Source: Nemertoderma westbladi (taxonomy: Eukaryota > Xenacoelomorpha > Nemertodermatida > Nemertodermatidae). From it: a stretch of 39,783 nucleotides of DNA. Shown in pieces: positions 24,576-34,900 of this stretch; position 1 is the first letter of the stretch, and the number at the start of each line of letters is the position of its first letter. The stretch spans positions 1-39,783 of the forward strand of contig JAUCBJ010006042.1 of NCBI GenBank assembly GCA_032718475.1, written 5' to 3'. The position numbers were made by a program, and so were the translations under genes. The notes beneath the pieces are model-generated. The model was not told where the DNA came from, did not search any database, and saw only the letters and a program-made list of their open reading frames with translations.

Positions 24576-24585
24576 TTTTTTTTTT
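24576..24585 (+). terminator. RNA polymerase III terminator (T10)
   Basis: Ten consecutive T start three bases after the tRNA-Lys discriminator base, as expected for Pol III termination. From here to about 25180 no gene is recognised. Confidence 0.85.
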
Positions 24586-25179
24586 GTTATTTCATTATTA
24601 TAAGGAAATTATATTGTTTATATTTGTTGGTTTATTGTAAGGAAATTGAAAAGCATAATATATAAGGTGTTTCATATTTAATTCGCCATCAGGTGCAAAA
24701 ATGTTCAAATATCTAAATAAAATTCAGTAAGAAGTATAATATGATTGGTTGAATTAAGCAGATTAGTTTAGGAAATCGTTCGTGGAGATGAGGTTGTGAG
24801 TAGACAGCTAGGGTTCGGGCTAGTTAGTTTTGGTGGTTGATAAAATGCAACGTACTGGGGATGCACTAAATAAAAATCTGGCCTTACCAAAATGGGTGGG
24901 ACTGTACGGTACGTCGCAGAACAGTGCTAAGGTGCAGACAGTTAGGATGCATCATAGGCAGCAACAAGCTTGGTGGTAAACCATGTCCTTTCGGTTACTC
25001 AAACTTTGTTGTTATTCCAGTGACAGGGAAAATTTATGCAGCAAAAGTTAAAGTAAACTGCCCTCTAAACCCCAGTAAACTGCCCTCTAAGACGAAACTA
25101 GCATATAATATGCCTTCGCATTATTGCTTACAAGGCCCTTCGTCTTATTGCTTACAGGGCTTGGATATAAAGAGTTTTA

Positions 25180-26550
25180 TCTGTGGGGAATATCTTCATG
25201 GGTGACTTTAATGCAAGTCTATATCACTCATCTACATCACCCTGGGTCTATAGCGATAGTGTTAACCGAAATTCCGTCCATCTTCAGGATTTAATCTCTG
25301 GTAACGGTAACGGAACCCAGTTCAAGAAGCGAACTGGAAAGCAAAGCTATGGACTCATAGTGGACCCAGTGGTCACAAGTCCCAGATATATCATATTCTG
25401 TTTCGTAGGAAATACAGGAGCTCTATACAAGACTGTAATGCTTTTACACTTCGACTCCTCTCCAGTGATCACCGCCTTATTGTGGCCAAGGTAAGACTTA
25501 GTCTGCGTGCTAGCACAATTACAAAATTTGCCTTGACACGCAATGACTGGTCCTCTCTGTTGCAACAGCCATGTGTGAGATCCAGCTTCACACTACAGCT
25601 GAGCAACAGGTTCTTGCCTCTGAGGCGGCAGATCACTGCGAGGGCTATACTGCCTTCACAGAAGCAGTTAAGTTAGCAGCTGCAGAAACAGTTACTAAAT
25701 GCCTTCAAAGCAGGAAAAAGGCCCCCTGGCCTGACAAATTCTTTATTTGAAAGTGCCGAAATGACCTCAAAAAGGAGCAGGATGTGTCCCGCCGACCCGG
25801 GCACACGAGGACAGCCAATAATGCAGTTAAGGCTGTATCTAGGTCCCTTAAAAGGCATAGTACTATGATAATCTGAAGGAGCATATCAATAAACAGGTTG
25901 ATGCCATTAACAAAGCTAATCATAGCAGGCAATCAGACCAGGCATGACAATCAATAAACCTACTCTCTGGAAGGAAAAGCCAACATCCACCAAGGTAAAG
26001 GCTGAATCTCCAGCTGAACGCTGAGATTGGAAGGCCCATTTTGTGAAGCTTCTAAACAATGACAGGGAATTGCCTGATAACTTTGGGGTACATCATGTAT
26101 CTGAGTCTGTGCTCAAAGATACCCCCATTGGTGACATCTCCTTTGCTGATATCAAGACTGCAGCAAAGAATATCAAGTAGATGGCGCGACCCCTACGGTC
26201 TTACAAATTCCTGAGTGGTTGGAGCTCAGTCACCCCATTATTGTGGACATGTATAGGACAAAGAAAGTCCCCCAAAAAATTAAAACTAATAAGTTGCTCC
26301 CTGGCCCAAAGAAGGGCAACCTAGCAACCCGTTATTTATTACGTTAATTTCGTTAATCTCAATTGCTGCTATACAACAGAATTCTATTAAATCTTATAAG
26401 GGATCCTGTTGAGAGACTGTTACGTGCGATCTAAAATGGGTTCCGTAAAGGTCGCGGTACCATGGAGCCTATTCTGGCACTTAGAAGGATTATCGAAGAG
26501 TTATCTATAAAGAAAGACAAACAACGGCTATTATCTTTATTGACTACTTT
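25180..26550 (+). mobile_element. Decayed LINE fragment, endonuclease and N-terminal RT, same family as 18950-22390
   Basis: The + strand shows MGDFNA (25198-25215), the conserved endonuclease motif, then FKKRTGKQ and, near 25460-25510, DHRLIVAKVRLSLRAS at the endonuclease-RT junction. LQLSNR and YTAFTEAVKLAAAETV follow and match the minus-strand copy closely. Further on, GDISFADIKTAAKNIK and a GFRKGRG-like segment (about 26438-26460) are visible, broken by stops and frameshifts. Similarity ends about 26550, before the catalytic box. It lies in inverted orientation relative to the first copy. The 5' limit is uncertain; 24900-25180 may also belong to it. Confidence 0.8.
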
Positions 26551-26773
26551 AATAATGAATAGAAGTACAGTACAAACAACGGTAGTCTTTAATATAAAAT
26601 TAATTAATTAAATAACGTAAATCCAATAAAATATTGCATATAATATTGCGTAGTTGAATGTTGGTGGTCCATCGAGAAAACCAATAATAAAAGGAAACTT
26701 TTGATATCCAATGAAATATTAAGCTGAACATTAAAGCCAACGAGACAATGAATGTTAGGTATATGCGGCGGCG

Positions 26774-26997
26774 CCAGTGGGGCGGGGGGGGGGGGGGGGG
26801 GGGGTGAGGGGGGGCCAATCCCCCCCCCCCCCGTCGTTGGTCGCTTGGCCATACTCCAGGATTACACCTTGTAGATTTAATTCATGAGTTTATGCAACGT
26901 ATTTATTAGAAAGAAAAGGGCCAGTTATTCAAAGCTCTCTTTTACTGTATGTAAGGGTATTGCCCTCCTATTATAAATTTCTGACGCCGCCACTGGT
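26774..26997. mobile_element. Possible short MITE-like segment with CCAGTGG/CCACTGG ends
   Basis: CCAGTGGGGC at 26774 and GCCGCCACTGG ending at 26997 are imperfectly inverted; CAGTGGCGG-type ends are common in hAT elements. The matching arm is only about 7-10 bp, the left side runs into a G tract, and no 8-bp target duplication abuts the ends, so this is tentative. Confidence 0.3.
26784..26832. repeat. G21 tract followed by G7 and C13 tracts
   Basis: G runs at 26784-26804 and 26808-26814, then a C run at 26820-26832. The G and C runs can pair as a hairpin, and the G run could form a quadruplex. Run lengths may be affected by sequencing error. Confidence 0.8.
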
Positions 26998-27210
26998 TAC
27001 GTAACTGTATAAAGTAGAACCACTTTTTGGCATAAAAATATTCAATACAAAATAAAATAAGTAGAGGGAGAAACTTACAATATTATGATAAATGGTTAAA
27101 GAAACAATTTGGTTTGAAGAATATTAAAAGAAAAATCTCCGCAGATTCATTATAACTAAATTAAATATAAAAGAAATATAAATTGTGCCGGTTTTTATGG
27201 TTGAGAATAA

Positions 27211-28233
27211 TTAATCTTTACTATCGCCTATGCCCTCAGCTAGTATAGCGAACACGGCCTCTGACTCAGGGAGACAAGGCGAGTCGTAGATCTTACAGAT
27301 TCTAGTCTCCCCGCGTCCCTTCCGCAGATACAGCCGTGTAGTCGACGCGTGCGCCATTATATTACCGCCAATCGGTTTCTTGGGATCCGCAGAGAACATT
27401 GCGGCGGCGTCAACCTGAGCGACAACCTGATTGGTTATAATGACCGCGACCCCAAACTCGTCAGCCAATCGTAGGAGTTTCCTTAAGAACTGCGCGAGAT
27501 GCATTTGTCTAGCGGAGAGCTCTCCCCTCCCGGCATAGTCCGTCCGGTACAGACTAGTGGCGGAATCAACCACGAGAAGAGCGTAGCGAGACTCCACCAT
27601 CATGCTCGAGGCCTGCTGGAGAAGTTGGTTCTGGTGGTCTGAGTTGTACGCGCGAGCGTAGGCCACGTTGTCTAGAACGTCTGAGCCGCTCAATCCGTAA
27701 CGTTCGGCCACCGCTAGGAGGCGTTCCGGACGGAAGGTACCCTCAGTGTCGACGTACAGACACTTACCCTCCCCGCCGCCAAGGTCCACCGGTAACTGAC
27801 AGGTCACCGCTAATGTGTGGCAGATCTGGGTTTTCCCGGTGCGAAACTCACCGAATACCTCCGTTATCGAACCTGTTTCTATCCCGCCCTCGAGCAACTT
27901 ATCCAATTCCTTTGATCCCGTCGTTATCTTTATTTGTTCCGAGCGTTTCAGATGATACTCAGTCGCCGTGGTGAAACCCATCGGTACGAGTTTCGACGCT
28001 TCCACTAGTATTTTATCGGCTTTCGCCTCGGATATGCCTTTAATTGCGATGAGGAGTTTCTTCGGCGCGAAAGCAATCGATTCAACAGTAAAGAATCCCG
28101 CTTCCTCGAGTTTTTTCACATCGTTTGCCGATATTCCGGATTGTTCAAGACGAATTGCCGGCATCGGTCCGCAGGATTCTTCTTCCGTCGTACCGGGCGC
28201 AGCTGAGTCGCCACGACCTCCTTGCTTAGCCAT
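27211..28233 (-). CDS. RAD51: DNA repair recombinase RAD51, intronless
   Basis: Forms ATP-dependent filaments on single-stranded DNA in the nucleus and drives strand exchange in homologous recombination. The 340-residue frame (human 339) aligns end to end with animal RAD51. The N-terminal helix-hairpin-helix domain includes [15 protein letters not shown] at 33-47 and [11 protein letters not shown] at 65-75. The FTTA polymerisation motif is at 87-90, Walker A GEFRTGKT at 128-135, and Walker B LLVVD at 219-223. Loop regions [13 protein letters not shown] and DPKKPIGGN are intact. Only the first 20 residues diverge. The start is the ATG at 28231-28233 (complement). There are no introns, although vertebrate RAD51 has many. 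Neighbouring genes are unrelated. The paralogue DMC1 is less likely because the N-terminus and MVESRYALL match RAD51. Confidence 0.97.
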   Translation of the reverse strand: MAKQGGRGDSAAPGTTEEESCGPMPAIRLEQSGISANDVKKLEEAGFFTVESIAFAPKKLLIAIKGISEAKADKILVEASKLVPMGFTTATEYHLKRSEQIKITTGSKELDKLLEGGIETGSITEVFGEFRTGKTQICHTLAVTCQLPVDLGGGEGKCLYVDTEGTFRPERLLAVAERYGLSGSDVLDNVAYARAYNSDHQNQLLQQASSMMVESRYALLVVDSATSLYRTDYAGRGELSARQMHLAQFLRKLLRLADEFGVAVIITNQVVAQVDAAAMFSADPKKPIGGNIMAHASTTRLYLRKGRGETRICKIYDSPCLPESEAVFAILAEGIGDSKD

Positions 28234-28959
28234 TGCACTGTTGACTGCTACTGACTGACTGATGTCTGGATGTTGGCAGTATTGCTGTATTGTTATGTAC
28301 AGGTAGTGTGTGTAGTCCTCCAGTACTTCTGAACTTGTCCTTGGTAGTACTGTACTGCTGTAACTGCAAACAACTGCAGTACTGGTCAGCTGTTACCTGG
28401 GTACAGTTTTAAACACACAGGCCGACAGTGATAGGTACGCAAGTACGCACAGTACACAAGTACGGTTGTCTGGTTGTATTGCAGTACCGGTATTGCTGTA
28501 TTGTATAGACCTATTTCTGTATTTCAGTTTGTACTTCAGTAGGCCTACTCAGGAGTCCAGTCGGCCAAATCTTTTAGCGAGTAACTTAATATTTATTATT
28601 TATTATTGTTTTATAGTAAATTTTAATACCAATTAATTTAGTTTTATTAAATAATTTTGAGTGGATTTTAATTATTTTATCAATTATATAATAATTATAT
28701 ATCAGTACTGCAGTACAGCAGTAATTACTGAATTACCTGAATCAGTGAATAGATAGGCGAGACCAGGAGACACCACAGTACTTTCTCTCTGGTACTGCCA
28801 GCAGTGCCAGGTTGAGAAATGTTTAAGTTTAAGCCTAATCTACCGGTATTCTACTAAACAAAACTAAAACAGAAAAAAGAGTAACTTTCAAAATGCACCA
28901 AAATGCAAAATGCACACATGGGTGTGAATCCCAGATCTTCCCCCTTTGTCAGTTTGTGG
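28234..28959. other. Upstream flank of RAD51
   Basis: Probable promoter and 5' UTR for the minus-strand RAD51. ACTG/AGTACTG-like short motifs recur from about 28240 to 28500. A TAGGCCTA palindrome lies at 28540-28547. No gene is seen. Confidence 0.4.
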
Positions 28960-29615
28960 CCGCGTCCTCATATTGCGTAAACCAGAACAATTACGAATAA
29001 TAATGGTAATGGTGCCAATGTGTCACCTTGCAGTACGCCAGACAGGATTGAGAAGAACTCAGTTTCACCATCTGGTGAGAGTACCTGCGCTTCTGTGTCA
29101 CAATATACCAATCCAATGCCAGCGACAATTACTTCTGGTATTCCATAAACTCTTAGCATTTCCAGCATTTTACCTCTATGGATGCGGACTCGAATGCCTT
29201 CTTGAAGTCCACAAATGTCAGGACTGCGGAGAGATTCTTTGACTTAATTCCCTCAATGCTCAATCAGTCTCGTAGCGCAAGTATCTTAGTTGATCTATTT
29301 GGACGAAATCCGTTTTGGTTTGGCTATCTTAAGCAGCAGTTTATCTATGTGAGGCAGAGGCCTTAATTCTGTATGTATACAGTATAATCATTTTGTTGTA
29401 TATTTTAGCAGCTACAGTACCACCAAACAGATCCCACGATAGTTTGTTGGTATACAGACCGAAGTCTCCTTTCTGGCTTTTAGTCCAAATTAGTAGGCCT
29501 AGTGGCTTTTCCCCTTTCAGCATCCGGTTGCAAACATCCAATAATGGTCTGTTCTACACTCCTGTTTTCCATATCTCTGCAGGGATTTCATCTAATCCAC
29601 TCGCTTTATTATAGC
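28960..29615 (-). mobile_element. Third LINE reverse-transcriptase fragment, degenerate
   Basis: Read on the minus strand from 29615: GLDEIPAEIWKTGV, a damaged VAAKIYNKMI segment, QNGFRPNRSTKILALRD, FVDFKKAFES and, at about 29039-29011, GVLQGDTLAP. These are RT fingers-palm motifs in the expected order, spread over different frames with stops. The GFRPNRS variant differs from GFRKGRG in the other two copies, so it is a related but separate subfamily. Confidence 0.75.
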
Positions 29616-30191
29616 CTTAGAGGAGACGTTAAACACTACACGTTCCTCATTGTGCCCATGTTTCCACCCAGTATCCTGTATGTTGTATCGTACTCTAACT
29701 AGTCTCTATAAGTTATATCAATATCCGATCAGAAACAAATAGTAATACAGAACATCAGGTTATTAGTGGGCCTACCCACCCTACATTATACTCTACAGTG
29801 CAATTATGTAGCGATTTTTAGTACGATGTTTAAATCAGATTATTTGGAATATGGTATTACTGTATTTTTATTATTATCGATTTAATCATTCCGAGCGAAA
29901 TGGCTACCTTTTCTAAACTTTACTACTTTATACTTACCAAGGTTTATTGGTATCCATTCCGTTGGCTATATACTTGTTTACGTTGGTATTACTGTAATTA
30001 GAGAACTACAGCTTAGCTTTTACGAACTGCCTGTAGTTATTTATTATTATTATTAAATGTATTTGTATTGCGCTTATTCGCACAGTTCTAAGCGAAAATG
30101 AAAATGTAAAAGTTAACACACATAACCAATAAAAGTTTTAAATGAAATAAAACAAATAAAATTGTATTGCATATAGTGCGGATGCTAGCAA
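29616..30191. other. Flank between LINE fragment and LTR element
   Basis: No gene. Around 30060-30110 the sequence (ATTTGTATTGCGCTTATTC and following) resembles the tail of SINE/LINE 3' ends common in invertebrates, but it is too short to assign. Confidence 0.35.
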
Positions 30192-31346
30192 TGTAGGCTA
30201 ACGCTCAGCACATCAAAAATTTAGCTGCAATTAAATTCGTCTGTCCCATTTATCCTCTTTATTTATCCACTTTCATCCAATATTTAATCGTATTTCTATT
30301 TATTATTTATTTAGGCCCCTTATTTATTTACTTTCAGTTTCGTAACCTACCAGTAGTAGTTGTGACCATTGTTGCGGCGGTAGAGCCCATTATCCTTTTG
30401 TTGCGGCTTTGCCCACTATGCGTGTTGCGGCTTTAAGCCCATTTTCCCTATAATGTTGCCACCGAACCCTTTCCCCATGACAGTAATTAACCTTTTTCCA
30501 GTACATATAATTATTTATTTTATTATTATTATAACGTCTTATACTGTATTTTGTTTTAAATTATTCTTATCTTTAAGCATTTAACATCCACGTACATACT
30601 GTATTTAGTAATAATCCTCTCAGAACCCTCTCAATTAATTAGCGATTCACGTTGCGCCGACGGCCAAACTCAAACTTCTAAAATGCTAGAATGATATCTA
30701 TTTATAGTTATTTTTGTGCATTTTGGGCTATTCCGTTACCATTTTGATCACTCACCTTTTCCAGGCATTAGAATGACGACAGACCTGAAATTTTCGGCAC
30801 CCTCCCGGTGTCTGGGAAGTTGTACATGGGCAGTTTCACATAGATAAAATGAATTCAATTGCCAATCATTCTGCCCTTACCACGCATACAACCATTTTAT
30901 TGTGCAGTTCTTGGTTTGGTTATTCATTCAATCCCGCATATCGTTTCATTCCATCAGAAGGGCCACCTTGACGGGATTGGACTACCTTCAATATCATTTA
31001 TCATTTCATCAGAAGGGCCGCCTTAATTGGATTGGATTACCTTCAAACAAACTCATGTATTTTTACATTCATTCATTCTTTGCGGGGTTTTTTGAATGAC
31101 CGATCCAATCACTGTACTTAGAATGCAACTTAGCGTAGTATGAGCATTCACTATATCCAATATAGATGCATTGCCCTGATTTAGCAGTTGACACAGTGAA
31201 GCTAACCCCATGTATAGGCTCCCCAGCCATCCTATTGGCTATACCCGTAATTATTAATTCAGCAATATCATTCAGATGCCAGTGTTTGAACTTTGACCGT
31301 TAATTATCGAGTAATATATCGGGAACCCCCTTAATGCACAAATTAC

Positions 31347-31355
31347 TATAAAAAG
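31347..31355 (+). promoter_or_regulatory. LTR TATA box
   Basis: TATAAAAAG, the clearest TATA element in the LTR, would place the retrotransposon RNA start near 31375-31380, upstream of the polyadenylation hexamers at 31685-31694, as needed for a U3-R-U5 order. Confidence 0.55.
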
Positions 31356-31684
31356 CTCAGAATCTTTATTAAGGGATCCTTTTCACTGATAATTTTGGTC
31401 GGTTGTTAGGCAGCGTGTTTCACCGCTCAATCGAGCCCCCCCCTTGCCCCTTATTCAGACCTTAATTTATTGTTTTACTTTTACCATTACCGGTTCACCT
31501 ATTTTTCATTTTCAATACTTTACCAAAACAGACGAATTTTTCCCAACCTTTTGATAATACCCTTATTTAACAGTTTAACGCAGTTTTCAAACAATTCTAT
31601 TTAATTACCGGTAAATTGTAAATTATATAATAATATTTTATCGAATTATTGAAAATAATGAACTATCGCCCTACAATAATTGAT

Positions 31685-31694
31685 AATAAATAAA
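31685..31694 (+). promoter_or_regulatory. LTR polyadenylation signal (overlapping AATAAA)
   Basis: Two overlapping AATAAA hexamers lie about 340 bp after the TATA box. With it they define a plausible R region inside the LTR. Confidence 0.5.
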
Positions 31695-31963
31695 ACTGAA
31701 CTTAATCACACCCAAGTCATTTTCAACCCTAGTATGCTCGATTGTGCGCGTAATACAAAACACCGCCATACTGCAATATTTCAACCCGCCGCACCAAAAT
31801 TTTAACGCGGTCAGCCGCACAGTAGCCTGGCCGCTACAACAGCGTGAAACACGATACCTTTGTTTTACCGTACCGGTCTACCGGTACTTCAGTACTTACT
31901 GCTGTACTGGCCTACCTACCGTACTGTAGTAAAAGAAACAGGGAAAACCGCAACCGCAAAGTC

Positions 31964-34900
31964 ATGGATCGGACACTTCTTACCGACGAACAAGTTACGT
32001 TAACTACGAGCCCGTCAACTACCGGTACTACCCTCCCTGCTGAGACGATGGACGCACCGTTAAACAACGAGACGTCGGGCCGAAGCCCAACCGATGGGCA
32101 AGCCGTCCTGTCGCTGTCAATCGGCAGGAGCTGGGGTGGCTACAAGGCGGCATTCACCCGGAGTGAGAACGCGCTAATAGCCGCAATCGCCGATTGTGAC
32201 GAATTTACACAACACGACGCCCAGCAGGTAAGTGCACTCTGGATGGCCTTAAACAGTTCATTTTCTAAACTTCTAGAAAAATCCAAGATATGCATTCTAA
32301 CATTATCCAAAGGACACAGCAATCCTAGTGAAATACCTTTGGTTGACCAAATTTGGTCTGTCTCTGCGGATGTAAAATTCCGTTTTGAAACGTTAAAACG
32401 CGAATACGAACTATTTATAATTAAATGTACCGGTACAACGGACCCTCATCATAATGCTGTAACGGTAGGCCTACAAGCTACCGGTAATAATCCTGCTAAT
32501 TTAGTTGCAGATCCAACAATTATTCCTGAGTCCACTATCGGTAATACTGGCGAGATTTCTGCTCGCCAACCATCCCAGTTACCAGACGACTTTCAATCTC
32601 TAACGGACGCAACTAGAGATGGTTTGTATAGTCCTATGACGAATTTTGATAATTCTTTAGTTGCATGCGTTGATAGACCTACACATTCAACAACATCAAT
32701 CTCACCACAGGAAAGTCAGTCAATTTCGCAAGACATAAACCAGCCTTTTCACCGTAACACCACAGGTGCAGTAGGCAGTGTTTTGTCGAGTAGCCGAGAT
32801 ACTGCTGTGCCATCTATTTTACAGGTATCAGAACAGGAATATAACACAGCCCAGTTCATTATCCCGCCAGCGAGTACCGGTAGCGACCGTCAGCAAGGTG
32901 CAGCTCTGCACCAAAGATATTGGCCTCGTTCAGAAACGAATACCCACCCGACTGAGGGCCGACAGGGCACCTATAATCGTCTCAGAGCGACCCAGGAGCG
33001 TCACCCCACGGCGAGTCAAACACGGAGATCCCGGAACGATCCCCACGGCGACGATGTCCACCCCGACGATTCTGTAAGTAATATAGCATCTAATACTAGC
33101 AACAAAACCAAGGACAGTAGAATTTCTTCCGTTTCGAGTTCCAAACTCAGCGGAATCGCTCGTGCGGCGCGTTTAAAATTACAAAAATCTAAACTGCATT
33201 TACAACGCGACGCAGAACTAGACCAAATTCAGACCGAACTACGACAAAGACAACTTCGACAGAGGCAACTACGTCGAGAAATCGAACACGACGAGGCAGA
33301 GCTTGAGTCTCAATTTTACGAAAATGAACTTACTGGTAATACTACTGCAACTCCTATTAGCAGCGCAAATTTACTTGTACCTCCTGATAGTACCTGTCCA
33401 AATATTACCAGTATAACCCCTTCAGTCACTAGCTCAATTAATATAGCGGGTACTCATACAGTAAGTGCGAGTAATACTGTAGGTATAAGTAGTACAATTG
33501 CTGCAGACCAGGCTTGTCCAGCAAATGTCCCAGAAAATGTCCAGCAGTCTGTACCAGTAGTTAATACTACGCAGTATCGTACTGTACCGATATATACTGA
33601 CACAGTTAACGACTGTGTCCCATCCGTATTAAATCCATATGTACCAGAATATAACCCTAGAACCATCCACTCTACTGTAGTAGACAAGGCTTCTGGTAAT
33701 AGCATAAATATATGTTCTTCAGTCCAGCAGTCAATACCAGTTGTAGTTAATACTACGCAGTATCAGACAGTTCCAATATATGCCGACACAGTTAACAGTC
33801 GTGCCCAATCTGAATTAAATCCACATGTACCAGAGTATAACCCTCGAACCATTTATTCTACAGTAGCAGACCTATCCCATCCTGCCGTAGATCCCACTTT
33901 TAACCATCCCTCACTAGATAGCATGGTGGAGTTTCACCATGGACGTACGAGCAGGGTTCCAGCTGTCACTCAATATTATAGACCACCCAGTGTACAGTTT
34001 CAGCCTAGAAACACAACACCACGTCCCTTTTATAGACCACACTATCATTCTCAGACTCGCCAGGCCTTTGTCCCAGAGCGGTACCCCCAAAATTTGAATC
34101 CAACTCAAACTCAATCTCTGCCGACGGTGGGTCATTTCGAGACACCTGCGACTGACAGTACAGGACATTTGCGAGCGACGCCAGACTTAGGATCCGACAG
34201 ATCAGTCCCCAGTAGCTTAGACCAATCCATACTATTACGACTGTCTCTTCCATCTCCTGACCCCACCAAATTCGACGGCAAGCCTACTGAATTTTTGCGA
34301 TTCAAAGAGACCTTTCAAAGTCTCATTGGGTGTAAGCCAATAACGGACTGCGAAAAGTTAATGTACCTTGTACAGTATACAATAGGTGAACCACGTAAAC
34401 TTGTAGACAACCTCCAAGGAGTAGCCAATGGTTATTCATTAGCGTGGACCCGCCTCAACGAGAGATTTGGCCACCCATCAAAGGTAGTCAAGTCTGTGCT
34501 ATCGACCATTATACGCGGCCCGAATTATAGCAACACACCCGCGGACCTACTGAAGTTTGCCGACGAATTGTTACTTGGTTACACCACACTTGAAAGCATC
34601 GGCTTAACTGCAGAAATAAACACGGGTGAGAACCTGAACCTTATCGCGGGAAGGATGCCTAATGAACAGTTTAACCGTTTTCAACGACATGCAAGTCGTT
34701 ATTACGACAGATATAAATCTAACCCAGGCATTACCGATCTAATCTCGTTTGTACAAGAGGAAGCTCGGGTGCTTAACCACCCGATATTTACAAGGGTCAA
34801 GCAACGACCAAGCTCCACACCTCCAAGCCAACCCCCTGCGCAAAGACAGGTTAAAAGTACAGACATTAACAGCTCTTCAAACTCTCGTAACACACCAAAT

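Larger units (their letters stand above)
30192..31843 (+). repeat. 5' LTR plus untranslated leader (inner LTR boundary not defined)
   Basis: Bases 30192-30437 are confirmed as LTR by identity to the 3' copy. A TATA box and polyadenylation signals further in suggest the LTR is unusually long, at least about 1.5 kb. Internal repeats include three GTTGCGGC...GCCCA copies at 30370-30450 and a 55-bp tandem duplication around 30940-31050 (CATCAGAAGGGCC at 30952 and 31007). No convincing tRNA primer-binding site was found, so the LTR end is open. Confidence 0.65.

Noticed and set aside
27211-28233. RAD51 as a processed retrocopy
   Set aside because: No poly-A tail or flanking duplication is visible, the frame is intact, and neighbouring genes are also intron-poor.
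31829-31846. TGGCCGCTACAACAGCG as a primer-binding site
   Set aside because: Starts with TGG, but the implied T-arm does not fit the conserved T-loop and I cannot match it to a known tRNA 3' end. The tRNA-Lys of this window would need TGGCGCCC, which is absent from the leader.
31844-31963. Extension of the polyprotein upstream of the ATG at 31964
   Set aside because: The frame is open to 31844, but the codon there is GTG; the first ATG in frame is at 31964.
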